Source: a virus
Virus record (IMG/VR): IMGVR_UViG_3300030098_001332
Location: 1-34,815 of that record
Reading direction: 5' to 3' (one strand)
DNA: 34,815 nt
Of this stretch, positions 27,118-34,815 are shown piece after piece (the stretch's first letter is position 1; the number at the start of each line of letters is the position of its first letter). Below the pieces are notes generated by a model, which did no database searches, was not told the DNA's origin, and was given only the letters and a program-made list of their open reading frames with translations. A program made the position numbers and the translations under genes.

Positions 27118-30074
27118 TATTGACTCCCAAATGTTGCTCTTGTTACTGGATTAGGTACAAGAATTGGTTCTATACCACCAGTTCTTGTAGTTGGTTGTGT
27201 CACGTTTATCTGACCTAAACCCGAAGAAATGTTCGGGTTTGGTATGTTTTGTTGAATGTTAGATATTTGATCTGTGATGCCAGTGTTATCCATAAGTGCT
27301 GTGGCTTGTTTTGCTGTTTCTTGAACGCCAGTTTGTATTGCTTGTGCTGGTGCTTGTCTCGCTGTAGGTATAGCAGCTCTTAATGCTGCACCAAATGCTC
27401 TAGCAAAAGCATTTCTTCTATCTACATTTTTACCAACTTGTTTTCCATATTTGTCCAAAACTTCTTTGTAAAAATTTCTATCACCTAATATTCTGTTTAA
27501 AACAGCATAACGAGCAATTTTACCTAAATTTTGTAACGGACTAGCCGCAATGTTAGCAGCCACTAGATCACCACCTTGTACAGTTCTTGACACAAAATCC
27601 ATCTCTTTACCAAATGCAAACATATCTTTGGCTAAATCTTTACCAAAAAATTCTTTTAATTTACCAGAATTGTTACTATCTATTAATCTTTTTGCAAAAG
27701 AACCTAAGCTTTTAGCATCAGTCAAAGGAGTGGATCCAAAGTCTCCTATCAAAGATTTTAAATAAAATCCTTTTACCTTCTCTCTTTGTGGCTCAGTTAA
27801 ATTTTTAAGTATTTGAGAAACCTCAGATGCTTGTATTGTGTCCTGAGCTAATGAATCAGCAGCTTGTAATGCGTTGAATCTACCTTCACTAATTTGTCTA
27901 AGAAAGTTAAACTTTTTAAGATTTGCTTCATCCTTTGTTGCTTTAAGTACGCCTTGTAAAGCATCTATAGTGTTAGGGCTACCCTCCCATATTTCTCCAA
28001 TTGTCTCTTTTGTCAAATTGTTAAAATCTGTTTTTGCTATTTTTGTTGCTAGTTCACGAATCTTTCCAGTTTCGTTCCCGAACAATTCTTTAGCCGTGTT
28101 GCCTAACTGGTCTATGTCTTTTAAGAACATTTGTCCGTTAAATTTATCAGGAGTCAAAGAATCAATGTTTGATTTAATCATAGAGTTTCTTAACCATTGA
28201 CCTGCCATAAGTTTTCTAAAAGCTTTTTTATTTCCTATACCTGCTATGTCACCAGTTCCAATAGCATCAAAAGCTTTTCTTAATGTTTCTGGTTGATTAT
28301 TTTTAATTAATGATCCCATCATGTCTTTAACATCAATGTCTTCACCTGTTTGAACAGCGTTTCTAAGATTTTTTATACCACTGGCTGTTTCTACATCTGA
28401 AAATACTTTCATTGTAGAATTGTATAAATCACGATGTTCTTTAATTAAAGCATCTGCTCTATCAAGAACAGTTCTTCCAGCACTGTCTTTGATGAAACTA
28501 CTTTGACCTCTTAATAAATCTTCTACACTTTGAGGAGTCATAAATTTATCTAGCTCTTTTATAACATCATTCATCTGGTCTAAACCTTTTTGTGTTATAG
28601 CTGATTTTACTCCTCTAGCTGATTCAATATTAAAGTTTTTACCTTTTAAAGTCTCTATGGCTTCTCTTAATTGATACATTTGAGAAAAAGATAAACTTGG
28701 TCTATCTCCACGAGTTCCTTTAATTTTTGTAAATTCTTCTATTTTTTTAGACAAAGCTATTAAATCTTTTTGTGATGAATCAAGAACTGTATCGTCTATA
28801 CCTTTTTTAATACTCCTTAAATAAGGTATTCCTATGCCACTTTCTTTAAATATACCTTGTTGAAAGATAGAATTTTCCAATATAGAGTCTACTTGTTTTG
28901 CACTATCAGCTATATTTTTATTAGCTTGTGTAAAAGCTGTTGTTAGGTAATCTAAAGCTTCTCCATCTAAATTAGAATTTTTAGTTGTAGCAGCTCCCAT
29001 ATGTTGCACTAAATCATCTAATTGACTCAACACAACTTTTTGTGATTTAACCTGTGATCCTTGTACATTTTTGTACATTTCCTCACTAGATTGTAACAAT
29101 ATGTTACCTATTTCTTCAGGAGTGGCATCTTTACCAACTTTTGCTCTATAATCATCTAATATCTTTTGAATATTATCATTGTTATTTTTTAATCTAGTTG
29201 ACGTACCAAATATTTTTTCACCAATTGCTTGTGCTCTTGCCAACAAAGATGGAGCACCAACAGAGCCCAACGCAGGAGTTACAGGAACATTTACTTTTTT
29301 GCCATCAATAATTACTTCTCTATTAAGAGCACCACCAGCGGCTTCTATTTCTGCTTTTGATAATTCTTTACCAGCACCGAAAGCTCTATATACTTTGCTC
29401 AACATCCAAAATGGAAGACCAACACCTAGTTCTACAGCACCCGCTAATGCAGCTTCACTTTTCACATCACCCATCACTTCACTAAAACTTTGACCTTGTA
29501 TGCCTGCGGCTGTTTCTCCCAATTCTTCTACTGCCTGACCACCACCTGCACCAGCTGCTGCACCTACAGCACCTGCTCCTACCATTGCTAGCGGCCCGAA
29601 TGGTGCAGCTAAAGCAGCACCTTTTACAGCACCTGCAACACCACCTGCTAGTTCAGGAACTATACCAGTAAGATCAAGAAAGTCATATTTACTAAATCCA
29701 GACTCATCAATAAGTGTAGGCATTTTTATATCTAAATTTAATTTTTTACCACCTGAAGGTGTAATAGCAAGTCTACCTCTTTTGTCACGAGTGTAATCAC
29801 CTTCGACTAATCCATAGCTTTTAAGAGCTTCTATTTGATCTTCATTAGTTTCAGAAAGACCTAATGTTGCACGTAAACCAGCTAAGCGTACACCAGATTT
29901 AGTATCGAACATTTGTTCGGGTTTAGTTTCTTTTTTAACAGAAGGTTGTTTTGTTAACTTTTTTCTTTCTTTTATGAATTTATTAATTTTTAATTGTTCT
30001 TCAACAGTTGGTGTGTCACCTGCAATAGTAACAATCACAGACTCGTTAGGTAAATTTATTCTTATTTTTCCCAT
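27117..30074 (-). CDS. Large internal virion or ejection protein with Gly/Ala membrane-like segment
   Basis: The product is 985 residues. After a charged N-terminus, residues about 140-185 form a Gly/Ala-rich hydrophobic stretch (AGGVAGAVKGAALAAPFGPL, then MVGAGAVGAAAGAGGGQ), suited to crossing a membrane. The rest is long, helical and Lys/Asp/Leu-rich, like T7 gp16-class or other ejected core proteins that build the DNA conduit. The end is Gln/Asn/Thr-rich. It follows two other helical virion proteins and precedes the lysozyme, the usual place for ejection proteins in short-tailed phages. No lytic motif was seen in it. Confidence 0.6.
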   Translation of the reverse strand: MGKIRINLPNESVIVTIAGDTPTVEEQLKINKFIKERKKLTKQPSVKKETKPEQMFDTKSGVRLAGLRATLGLSETNEDQIEALKSYGLVEGDYTRDKRGRLAITPSGGKKLNLDIKMPTLIDESGFSKYDFLDLTGIVPELAGGVAGAVKGAALAAPFGPLAMVGAGAVGAAAGAGGGQAVEELGETAAGIQGQSFSEVMGDVKSEAALAGAVELGVGLPFWMLSKVYRAFGAGKELSKAEIEAAGGALNREVIIDGKKVNVPVTPALGSVGAPSLLARAQAIGEKIFGTSTRLKNNNDNIQKILDDYRAKVGKDATPEEIGNILLQSSEEMYKNVQGSQVKSQKVVLSQLDDLVQHMGAATTKNSNLDGEALDYLTTAFTQANKNIADSAKQVDSILENSIFQQGIFKESGIGIPYLRSIKKGIDDTVLDSSQKDLIALSKKIEEFTKIKGTRGDRPSLSFSQMYQLREAIETLKGKNFNIESARGVKSAITQKGLDQMNDVIKELDKFMTPQSVEDLLRGQSSFIKDSAGRTVLDRADALIKEHRDLYNSTMKVFSDVETASGIKNLRNAVQTGEDIDVKDMMGSLIKNNQPETLRKAFDAIGTGDIAGIGNKKAFRKLMAGQWLRNSMIKSNIDSLTPDKFNGQMFLKDIDQLGNTAKELFGNETGKIRELATKIAKTDFNNLTKETIGEIWEGSPNTIDALQGVLKATKDEANLKKFNFLRQISEGRFNALQAADSLAQDTIQASEVSQILKNLTEPQREKVKGFYLKSLIGDFGSTPLTDAKSLGSFAKRLIDSNNSGKLKEFFGKDLAKDMFAFGKEMDFVSRTVQGGDLVAANIAASPLQNLGKIARYAVLNRILGDRNFYKEVLDKYGKQVGKNVDRRNAFARAFGAALRAAIPTARQAPAQAIQTGVQETAKQATALMDNTGITDQISNIQQNIPNPNISSGLGQINVTQPTTRTGGIEPILVPNPVTRATFGSQ

Positions 30075-30082
30075 AAAATACC

Positions 30083-31930
30083 TTACTTGGTAGCATCAAA
30101 CTGTAATAATCCGTCTTCACCTATTATAGGATCTTTAAAATTTATGGTGCTTTGATAAACGGAAGAGTCTGTTAATATAGACATTACATCATTGTAAACA
30201 TTTTTATTGCTATACATATTTTCATCACCTAATGTTTTCAAACCATTTTCTATTTCTGCATTTCTTCCGTCAAATATGCCTCTTAACTGATTTAATCTTT
30301 CTTTTTTCTCTGCTGCACTTAATATTGCAGATGTTATATCGCCAACAAGTTTTTGTAATCTTTGATAATCTCCTTCAGATATACCATTTCCTGTTTCTTT
30401 ACTTAAAAATCTTTTACTTTCTGCTAAAATTCTATCTGTTAAAGCAGATGCTTTTGAAGTATTTGTTAAACCATCGTACTTGTTGCCTTGATCATCAGTG
30501 AAACTTTGACCTAAATCTATATCTAAACCTATATTTTTAAGTTGATTTTGAGTTTTTGAAAGTATAGCTCCAACAGCATTAGATCCCATAAAACCACCTT
30601 CTGAGTCTGACATATCGTTAACAATACTTTCTAAAGTATCAATCAAACCCATAGTTTGTTGAACATTTCCATGAGCTACAGCATAATTTCTAGCGGCTGT
30701 TTTACCATTCATAACGTATTGTCTACTTGTTTTAGCATCAACGGCTGTTTGAATATACAAGGTTTTTTCCATACCTTGTACACCCATTTTATCAAAACCT
30801 TTTAAATCAAGTCCTTCATTAGCAGCTTTTATAAGTTCTTTATCAATCTCGTTTTTATATTCTAAGGCTTTTTCTTTTCTAGTTAAATCTGCTTTTAGAA
30901 TTTCTAATTGTTGTTGTTGTGCAAAATCAAGGTTCTTTGTGTTAATAGCGTTAATTGCATCTCTTCGTTCTTTTAATAATGCAGATTCTTGTGCTTTATC
31001 TTTAGCAATTTGTTCGAGAGCATATTTGCCACTGGCTAATTGACCTGCTTTAGCTTCTTTTCTAGCCTCTTCTGCTAGAGGTAAAGCTTTCTCTCCTGCT
31101 TCACCAACAGAAGTTAATATTTTACCTACATTAAATCCTTTTCCAGCTTTATTTTGCATTAAAGCTAAACCAAAAGCTGTCATGGCACCTCTCATATCTG
31201 GTTTTCCAGATGGATCAATGCCTGTTGCTTCATAAAATTCTTTTTTGTATTTCTCTATATCTTGTTCTTTAGTTTTACCATCTGAATCTTGTGCTAATAA
31301 ATTAGCATACATATCTCTTGTTTCATTTACTAAATCTTCAGTGTATTTATCTAAAGGTGATTTAGTTGTATCAGCTTTAGTATCACCTAATCCAAAAGTC
31401 TCATCATCATCCATTGTAAGTTTTGTGTCTGTAGATTTATCTGTGCTTGTATCTGTATCTGTGTCTATTGTCGCTTTACCAGTTTTTTTACCTAAATTAT
31501 TTTGTAACTGATTAAGTTGCTCTTGAATATCTCCTGACATAGCTTCATATTCATAATAATCATCTGAGTAAGGATTAAATTGTTGTAACAGACCAAAAGG
31601 ACGCATTAATTTTAATTCTTCTTGTTTTTTTTGTTCTTCTATTGCAGATTTTTGTTTTTCTATTGCAGATGCACTTGGACTAGCTAAATATTTTGCAGTT
31701 CCAACAACAACATCTTTAACATCTGGTGCTTTACGAATTTGACCCATCGCATAATTACCAGTATTATAAATATCTCTTATTATATCTATACCCTCACCAG
31801 CACCACTTAAAACAGCATTGGCTATGCCTTGCAAAAGAGCACCACCTTTAGTATCAGCACCACTAAAGTAATCAGCACCAACTTGACTTAATCCTCTTCC
31901 ATGACCACTATATCTTCCTATTTCTACCAT
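30083..31930 (-). CDS. Helical internal virion protein
   Basis: This 615-residue protein has a Gly-rich start (RYSGHGRGLSQVGADYFSG), then long charged helices (QKSAIEEQKKQEELKLM near 94-110) and an Asp/Thr/Lys-rich linker (TDTDTSTDKSTDTKLTMDDD near 157-176). Extended helices with coiled-coil character (NLDFAQQQQLEILKADLTRK near 335-354) and a mixed C-terminal part follow. It is 8 bases from the next gene and belongs with the ejection or core proteins. No catalytic motif was seen. Confidence 0.55.
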   Translation of the reverse strand: MVEIGRYSGHGRGLSQVGADYFSGADTKGGALLQGIANAVLSGAGEGIDIIRDIYNTGNYAMGQIRKAPDVKDVVVGTAKYLASPSASAIEKQKSAIEEQKKQEELKLMRPFGLLQQFNPYSDDYYEYEAMSGDIQEQLNQLQNNLGKKTGKATIDTDTDTSTDKSTDTKLTMDDDETFGLGDTKADTTKSPLDKYTEDLVNETRDMYANLLAQDSDGKTKEQDIEKYKKEFYEATGIDPSGKPDMRGAMTAFGLALMQNKAGKGFNVGKILTSVGEAGEKALPLAEEARKEAKAGQLASGKYALEQIAKDKAQESALLKERRDAINAINTKNLDFAQQQQLEILKADLTRKEKALEYKNEIDKELIKAANEGLDLKGFDKMGVQGMEKTLYIQTAVDAKTSRQYVMNGKTAARNYAVAHGNVQQTMGLIDTLESIVNDMSDSEGGFMGSNAVGAILSKTQNQLKNIGLDIDLGQSFTDDQGNKYDGLTNTSKASALTDRILAESKRFLSKETGNGISEGDYQRLQKLVGDITSAILSAAEKKERLNQLRGIFDGRNAEIENGLKTLGDENMYSNKNVYNDVMSILTDSSVYQSTINFKDPIIGEDGLLQFDATK

Positions 31931-31932
31931 AT

Positions 31933-32913
31933 TTATGCACTCGTGTCTCTAGGTTTAACACCTTGTAAAGCTGTGTAAGCACCAACACCTGATAAGAAAG
32001 GATTAGGATCAGGTGTAGTAACTGATTTAAATGTACTGGCTATACCAGAGCTTGGCATACCAGTAAGAAAGTTAGAACCTAATTGTAATCTTGTAAAAGG
32101 TTCCATAATACCTTGCATTAAGTTTTGACGATTTGCATCAAGCACTTGCTGTTGAAAACCTCTACCAAACTGACCTAAGTTCATTAATGTTCCTAAATCA
32201 GAACGACCAAGCTCAGATGTTAATCTACCTAAATCTCCAGTAGTTCCAGCAAACTGATTATACATACCACCAACTTGACCTAACGCACCACCTAAACCAC
32301 CGAGCAATTGTGAGCTTTTTAACATATTACTCATTGCATCTCTAAATCCACCAGATCGTAACCCACTTAAAGTCCTTGCTTTTTGATCTGCTGTGTTTCT
32401 AGCTAACTCTGCCTCTAATACAGCACTACGACCACTTCTTTGACCTGAGCCAATTCCTTGACCTTGACCTTGTAAACCACTTAACATTTTTTGACTTTGT
32501 AAAGCAGCGTTTCTATCAATGTCTGCTTCTGTAGCTTTAACAACATCTTCAAGATACGGATCCATATATTTTTTATAACTAGTGCTCGGATCAGCTAACT
32601 GACCCAAACCTGCACCTATCCCAGTAGAAGCAGCACCAAGAGTTCCTAATCCAGAACCTATTTGACTTTGTGCCCCTTGCATATATGGTTGGAAAGACCC
32701 GAACATTTGTGGAGCATATGATAAAGCCATCTGTTGTAGTGGATCCATGCCTGCAATTTGAAAATCAGGTAATGTAATAGGTTTATCTATTAAACCGGGT
32801 GTTTTTTGATTTTCTCCATCAAAAGTTCCAAAAACGCTTTGTAAAAGACGTTTTTGCAAACCTTCCATATAGGGAGGAAGTCTTTGAATTTGTTCTACAG
32901 TTTGAACTGCCAT
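31933..32913 (-). CDS. Gly/Gln-rich virion protein
   Basis: This 326-residue protein has a short Pro-rich start, a Gly/Leu/Ala-rich repeat-like centre and a marked segment YKKYMDPYLEDVVKATEADI near 113-132, which I recall from several uncultured marine phage genomes beside internal virion genes. A second Gly-rich run lies at LGGLGGALGQVGGMYNQFAG. It overlaps the previous gene by one base, and GGAGAGAG lies before its ATG. A role in the DNA ejection complex or tail interior is inferred from neighbours. Confidence 0.55.
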   Translation of the reverse strand: MAVQTVEQIQRLPPYMEGLQKRLLQSVFGTFDGENQKTPGLIDKPITLPDFQIAGMDPLQQMALSYAPQMFGSFQPYMQGAQSQIGSGLGTLGAASTGIGAGLGQLADPSTSYKKYMDPYLEDVVKATEADIDRNAALQSQKMLSGLQGQGQGIGSGQRSGRSAVLEAELARNTADQKARTLSGLRSGGFRDAMSNMLKSSQLLGGLGGALGQVGGMYNQFAGTTGDLGRLTSELGRSDLGTLMNLGQFGRGFQQQVLDANRQNLMQGIMEPFTRLQLGSNFLTGMPSSGIASTFKSVTTPDPNPFLSGVGAYTALQGVKPRDTSA

Positions 32914-33701
32914 TATGCTCTCTCCTCTAAATCACCCATCATGTCATAAGCTCTTTGTATACCCAGTCTTTGATTGCCATTACCTAAACCTTTGACAGCA
33001 TCTTTTGTCAACACAAATTCTCCTGCTGTTAGCATAGCTGGTACATCATCTTTTGTACCAGAACCTTCTGATGGATCAATACCACCATCACGTCTAGGAA
33101 AGTTCATTTCACCACCCATAGCAGCATATGTTATAGGTAAACCACCTATTTGACCACCAGGACCACCAAATCCAAATGGTCTACGTTCAAATGCTGTTCT
33201 TTCATCCTCTTCTTCTTCAGTCAAATTTGCTAATAATTGTGCTATTAAACCTGCACCTATACCCTCTCCTATTGGATTATTTAAAATTTTAAATAAAGTG
33301 TTGTCGCCTTTCATACCTAATCCTTGCAACAATTCAGCAGACATTGTTTTTGGCTCAACAATATTTTTTACAGCTTCAACATTAGAAGCACCACTAGTTT
33401 TATTAGCTAATTGTGATGTCAAAGAGGTGGTGGCATCAGGAGAAACATTACTCGCTCGGGGGAACTTTTCTTGTAATGTTGTTCCTCCAATGCCACCTAT
33501 TAAAGCAGACCTCAAAGCATCCTTTGGCTTTTCACCCATTGCTAGGCTACCAAGCCCACTAGCTAAAGCATTTGTGATAAAAGGGCTAGAAGCTGCTTTT
33601 GTCATTCCTAAAGCCGATAAACCTTTTCCTGCTAGCGGCCCCAGAAAATAACTACCTGCTACTGGTAAAACAACTTTTTTTAATATATCGCTTAAACCCA
33701 T
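32913..33701 (-). CDS. Gly/Ala-rich virion protein with MGG and VPAMLTAGEFV motifs
   Basis: The product is 262 residues. The N-terminus is hydrophobic and Gly/Ala-rich (VVLPVAGSYFLGPLAGKGLS near 10-29), membrane-active in look. The C-terminal part has AAMGGEMNFPRRDGGIDPSE, then DDVPAMLTAGEFVLTKDAVK, a block I recall as common near the C-terminus of phage structural and tape-like proteins, followed by the helix GIQRAYDMMGDLEERA. It is part of the one-base-overlap virion operon. Confidence 0.6.
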   Translation of the reverse strand: MGLSDILKKVVLPVAGSYFLGPLAGKGLSALGMTKAASSPFITNALASGLGSLAMGEKPKDALRSALIGGIGGTTLQEKFPRASNVSPDATTSLTSQLANKTSGASNVEAVKNIVEPKTMSAELLQGLGMKGDNTLFKILNNPIGEGIGAGLIAQLLANLTEEEEDERTAFERRPFGFGGPGGQIGGLPITYAAMGGEMNFPRRDGGIDPSEGSGTKDDVPAMLTAGEFVLTKDAVKGLGNGNQRLGIQRAYDMMGDLEERA

Positions 33702-33710
33702 AACTTTATC

Positions 33711-34034
33711 CTAACTTATTTCTAAATAACTTACAACCAAATGTAAACGATTAGCTGTGGCTGCTGTTGCTTTTAATATTTCAGAGTCTTGTAAAACCAA
33801 TGGTTGAGTTAATAACTCAACTGTTGTATTCGCACCAACAGCTTTTACTTTAAATAAACTAAACACTGCACTATCTGTATCTGTAATAGTTAATGTAATT
33901 GTATCTGCATTTCCACTGTCTTCTGATGCTAAAATAGATTTTATTATATTTGTAGAGCCAACAGGTGTTGTTAACACAGTTGTTGCACCTGTTGTAGTTA
34001 AATCTACTTTTGCATTTTTGTATGTATTAGCCAT
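33711..34034 (-). CDS. Small virion protein, beta-rich (107 aa)
   Basis: The product begins MANTYKNAKVDLTTTGATTV and is almost all beta strand with Thr/Val/Ala alternation (TPVGSTNIIKSILASEDSGN, then TVELLTQPLVLQDSEILKAT), as in small tail or head decoration proteins of marine phages. The ATG overlaps the previous stop (TAATG). A TTG at 34049 would add five residues, but family members begin at MANTYKN as I recall them. The function is inferred from place and fold type. Confidence 0.6.
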   Translation of the reverse strand: MANTYKNAKVDLTTTGATTVLTTPVGSTNIIKSILASEDSGNADTITLTITDTDSAVFSLFKVKAVGANTTVELLTQPLVLQDSEILKATAATANRLHLVVSYLEIS

Positions 34035-34192
34035 TATCCTGTAAACCAACCAAATGCTTGTGCGTCTTCCTCAACGGTACTTGTTGTTTGTTGAGAAATA
34101 AACAATTCTAACGCTCTTATCAAATCTTCTACATACTGTCTATCAATTTGTTCGGGTGGTTCAGGTAATCTTGGAGGTATAACAACTGACAT
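34034..34192 (-). CDS. Small virion-operon protein (52 aa)
   Basis: The frame begins at ATG overlapping the previous stop and ends overlapping the next start by one base, so it tiles exactly between two virion genes. The product has a Pro-rich start (MSVVIPPRLPEPPEQIDRQY), a helix (VEDLIRALELFISQQ) and an acidic, aromatic end. It is likely a small structural or assembly protein and contains one CCCGAAC motif copy (PPEQI). Confidence 0.6.
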   Translation of the reverse strand: MSVVIPPRLPEPPEQIDRQYVEDLIRALELFISQQTTSTVEEDAQAFGWFTG

Positions 34193-34815
34193 TATCTTCT
34201 CCCATCTGGTCTAATATTAACTCTAGGAGTACCTAGCTTCCATTTCATACCTGTTGCACTTGAATCAACACGCAAAGCAAATGAACGACCTCTAGCTCTT
34301 AAATCTATTTGATTGGTAAACAACTCAACGGGTGATGTAGCCGTCCTTGTTGCTGTACCACTAGATGTGTTTCCGTAGTCCTCACCGGGCTCATTTCTTG
34401 CTTTGATTGTAAAGTTAGCTGCAGGTGTACTTTGATTAACAGAACCCTCAAATGTCAAATCAGGTATAACTTTTTGTATAAGCGTAAACTTATCACCATC
34501 ACCTATATCCATTGGTGCTGACTCAATAAATGATGTCATAGCAGAGCCATCATCATCATAACCTGTTTCGTGATTAAATAAATTAGGACTTCCAGCAGCT
34601 ATTGGAAATGTTCGGATACCTCTATCTAGCCAAGCAGTTCTTGCTAACGTACCAAAATACCATATCTTTTGACCATAGTTATATACAACATACTTATCTA
34701 TATCACCCGTGCCACCATTGTTTAACGAGTTTGATTCAGAAGGATAAAACCATATAACTTCTGTATACTCAGAATTAACGCCTGCAATAACTTTGTCTGC
34801 TTGTTGACTATTAAA
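34192..34815 (-). CDS. Virion stabilisation or tail-hub-like protein, N-terminus beyond the window
   Basis: The frame is open from the right edge; the last 207 residues are inside. The partial start reads FNSQQADKVIAGVNSEYTEV, then IWFYPSESNS, YVVYNYGQKIWYFGTLARTA and WLDRGIRTFPIAA, followed by NLFNHETGYDDDG. This pattern (W-Y-P, YVVYNY, WYFG, HE-G-D-D) recalls beta-propeller-like head-tail stabilisation proteins of P22-type and marine phages. An internal ATG at 34539 is not the true start, because the frame continues upstream. A name such as gp10-like is a guess from memory. Confidence 0.5.
   Translation of the reverse strand, partial: FNSQQADKVIAGVNSEYTEVIWFYPSESNSLNNGGTGDIDKYVVYNYGQKIWYFGTLARTAWLDRGIRTFPIAAGSPNLFNHETGYDDDGSAMTSFIESAPMDIGDGDKFTLIQKVIPDLTFEGSVNQSTPAANFTIKARNEPGEDYGNTSSGTATRTATSPVELFTNQIDLRARGRSFALRVDSSATGMKWKLGTPRVNIRPDGRR

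Noticed and set aside
1-34815. Prophage or integrative element
   Set aside because: No integrase, attachment repeats or host flanking genes are visible in the window; the sequence reads as phage from edge to edge.

Overview
The window is most of an AT-rich, densely packed, tailed-phage genome. Nearly every gene is read on the minus strand, so biological order runs from base 34815 down to base 1. The portal family, large internal virion proteins, absence of a visible tape-measure gene and overall style resemble marine podovirus-like phages known mainly from environmental assemblies. An alphaproteobacterial marine host is plausible but cannot be shown from the sequence. The right-edge gene is cut off, and nothing recognisable as capsid, scaffold, DNA polymerase, integrase or tRNA is present. 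If the genome is circular or circularly permuted, capsid genes probably lie between the portal (left edge) and the tail or stabilisation gene (right edge).

Layout in transcription order. (1) 34815-26671: virion module (C-terminus of a stabilisation-like protein, two small proteins, four glycine-rich or coiled-coil internal or ejection proteins) ending in a T4-type lysozyme. (2) 26311-26681: the only plus-strand genes, a ribbon-helix-helix repressor and a small partner. (3) 26289-16087: replication, recombination and modification: DUF1064-type nuclease, a Sak4-like ATPase with an SSB-like protein, an SF2 helicase, a Cas4-like four-cysteine nuclease and a TOPRIM primase-helicase. These are followed by a Com-like zinc protein overlapping a Mom-like DNA-modification gene. 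(4) 16003-13210: many small genes, including an HEIGH metalloprotease, four-cysteine microproteins and an SleB-type cell-wall hydrolase. (5) 13210-12674: small terminase. (6) 12551-9339: accessory block with separate promoters and terminators: gamma-glutamylcyclotransferase-like gene, amidoligase with a C-terminal winged-helix-like region, a GC-rich hairpin cluster and an XRE regulator pair. (7) 9290-39: virion-associated proteins, large terminase, a very large polyvalent-type protein and the portal.

The most interesting signals are: (a) a com-mom-like overlapping gene pair; (b) two copies, 7.6 kb apart, of a short plus-strand element with its own promoter-like sequence, a conserved 5' half and a terminator hairpin, which looks like a duplicated phage small RNA; (c) a dispersed DNA motif CCCGAAC (about 24 copies by eye, concentrated at 12.4-21.2 kb, in several codon frames and both orientations) related to the palindrome CGAACAATTGTTCG; (d) the amidoligase/cyclotransferase pair; (e) promoters whose spacer holds a 15-bp dyad, AGGNAA-N3-TTNCCT, suggesting one repressor regulon; and (f) a 430-base strand-asymmetric non-coding region that may be an origin or recombination site. 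All functional calls are from motif reading; no searches were run.
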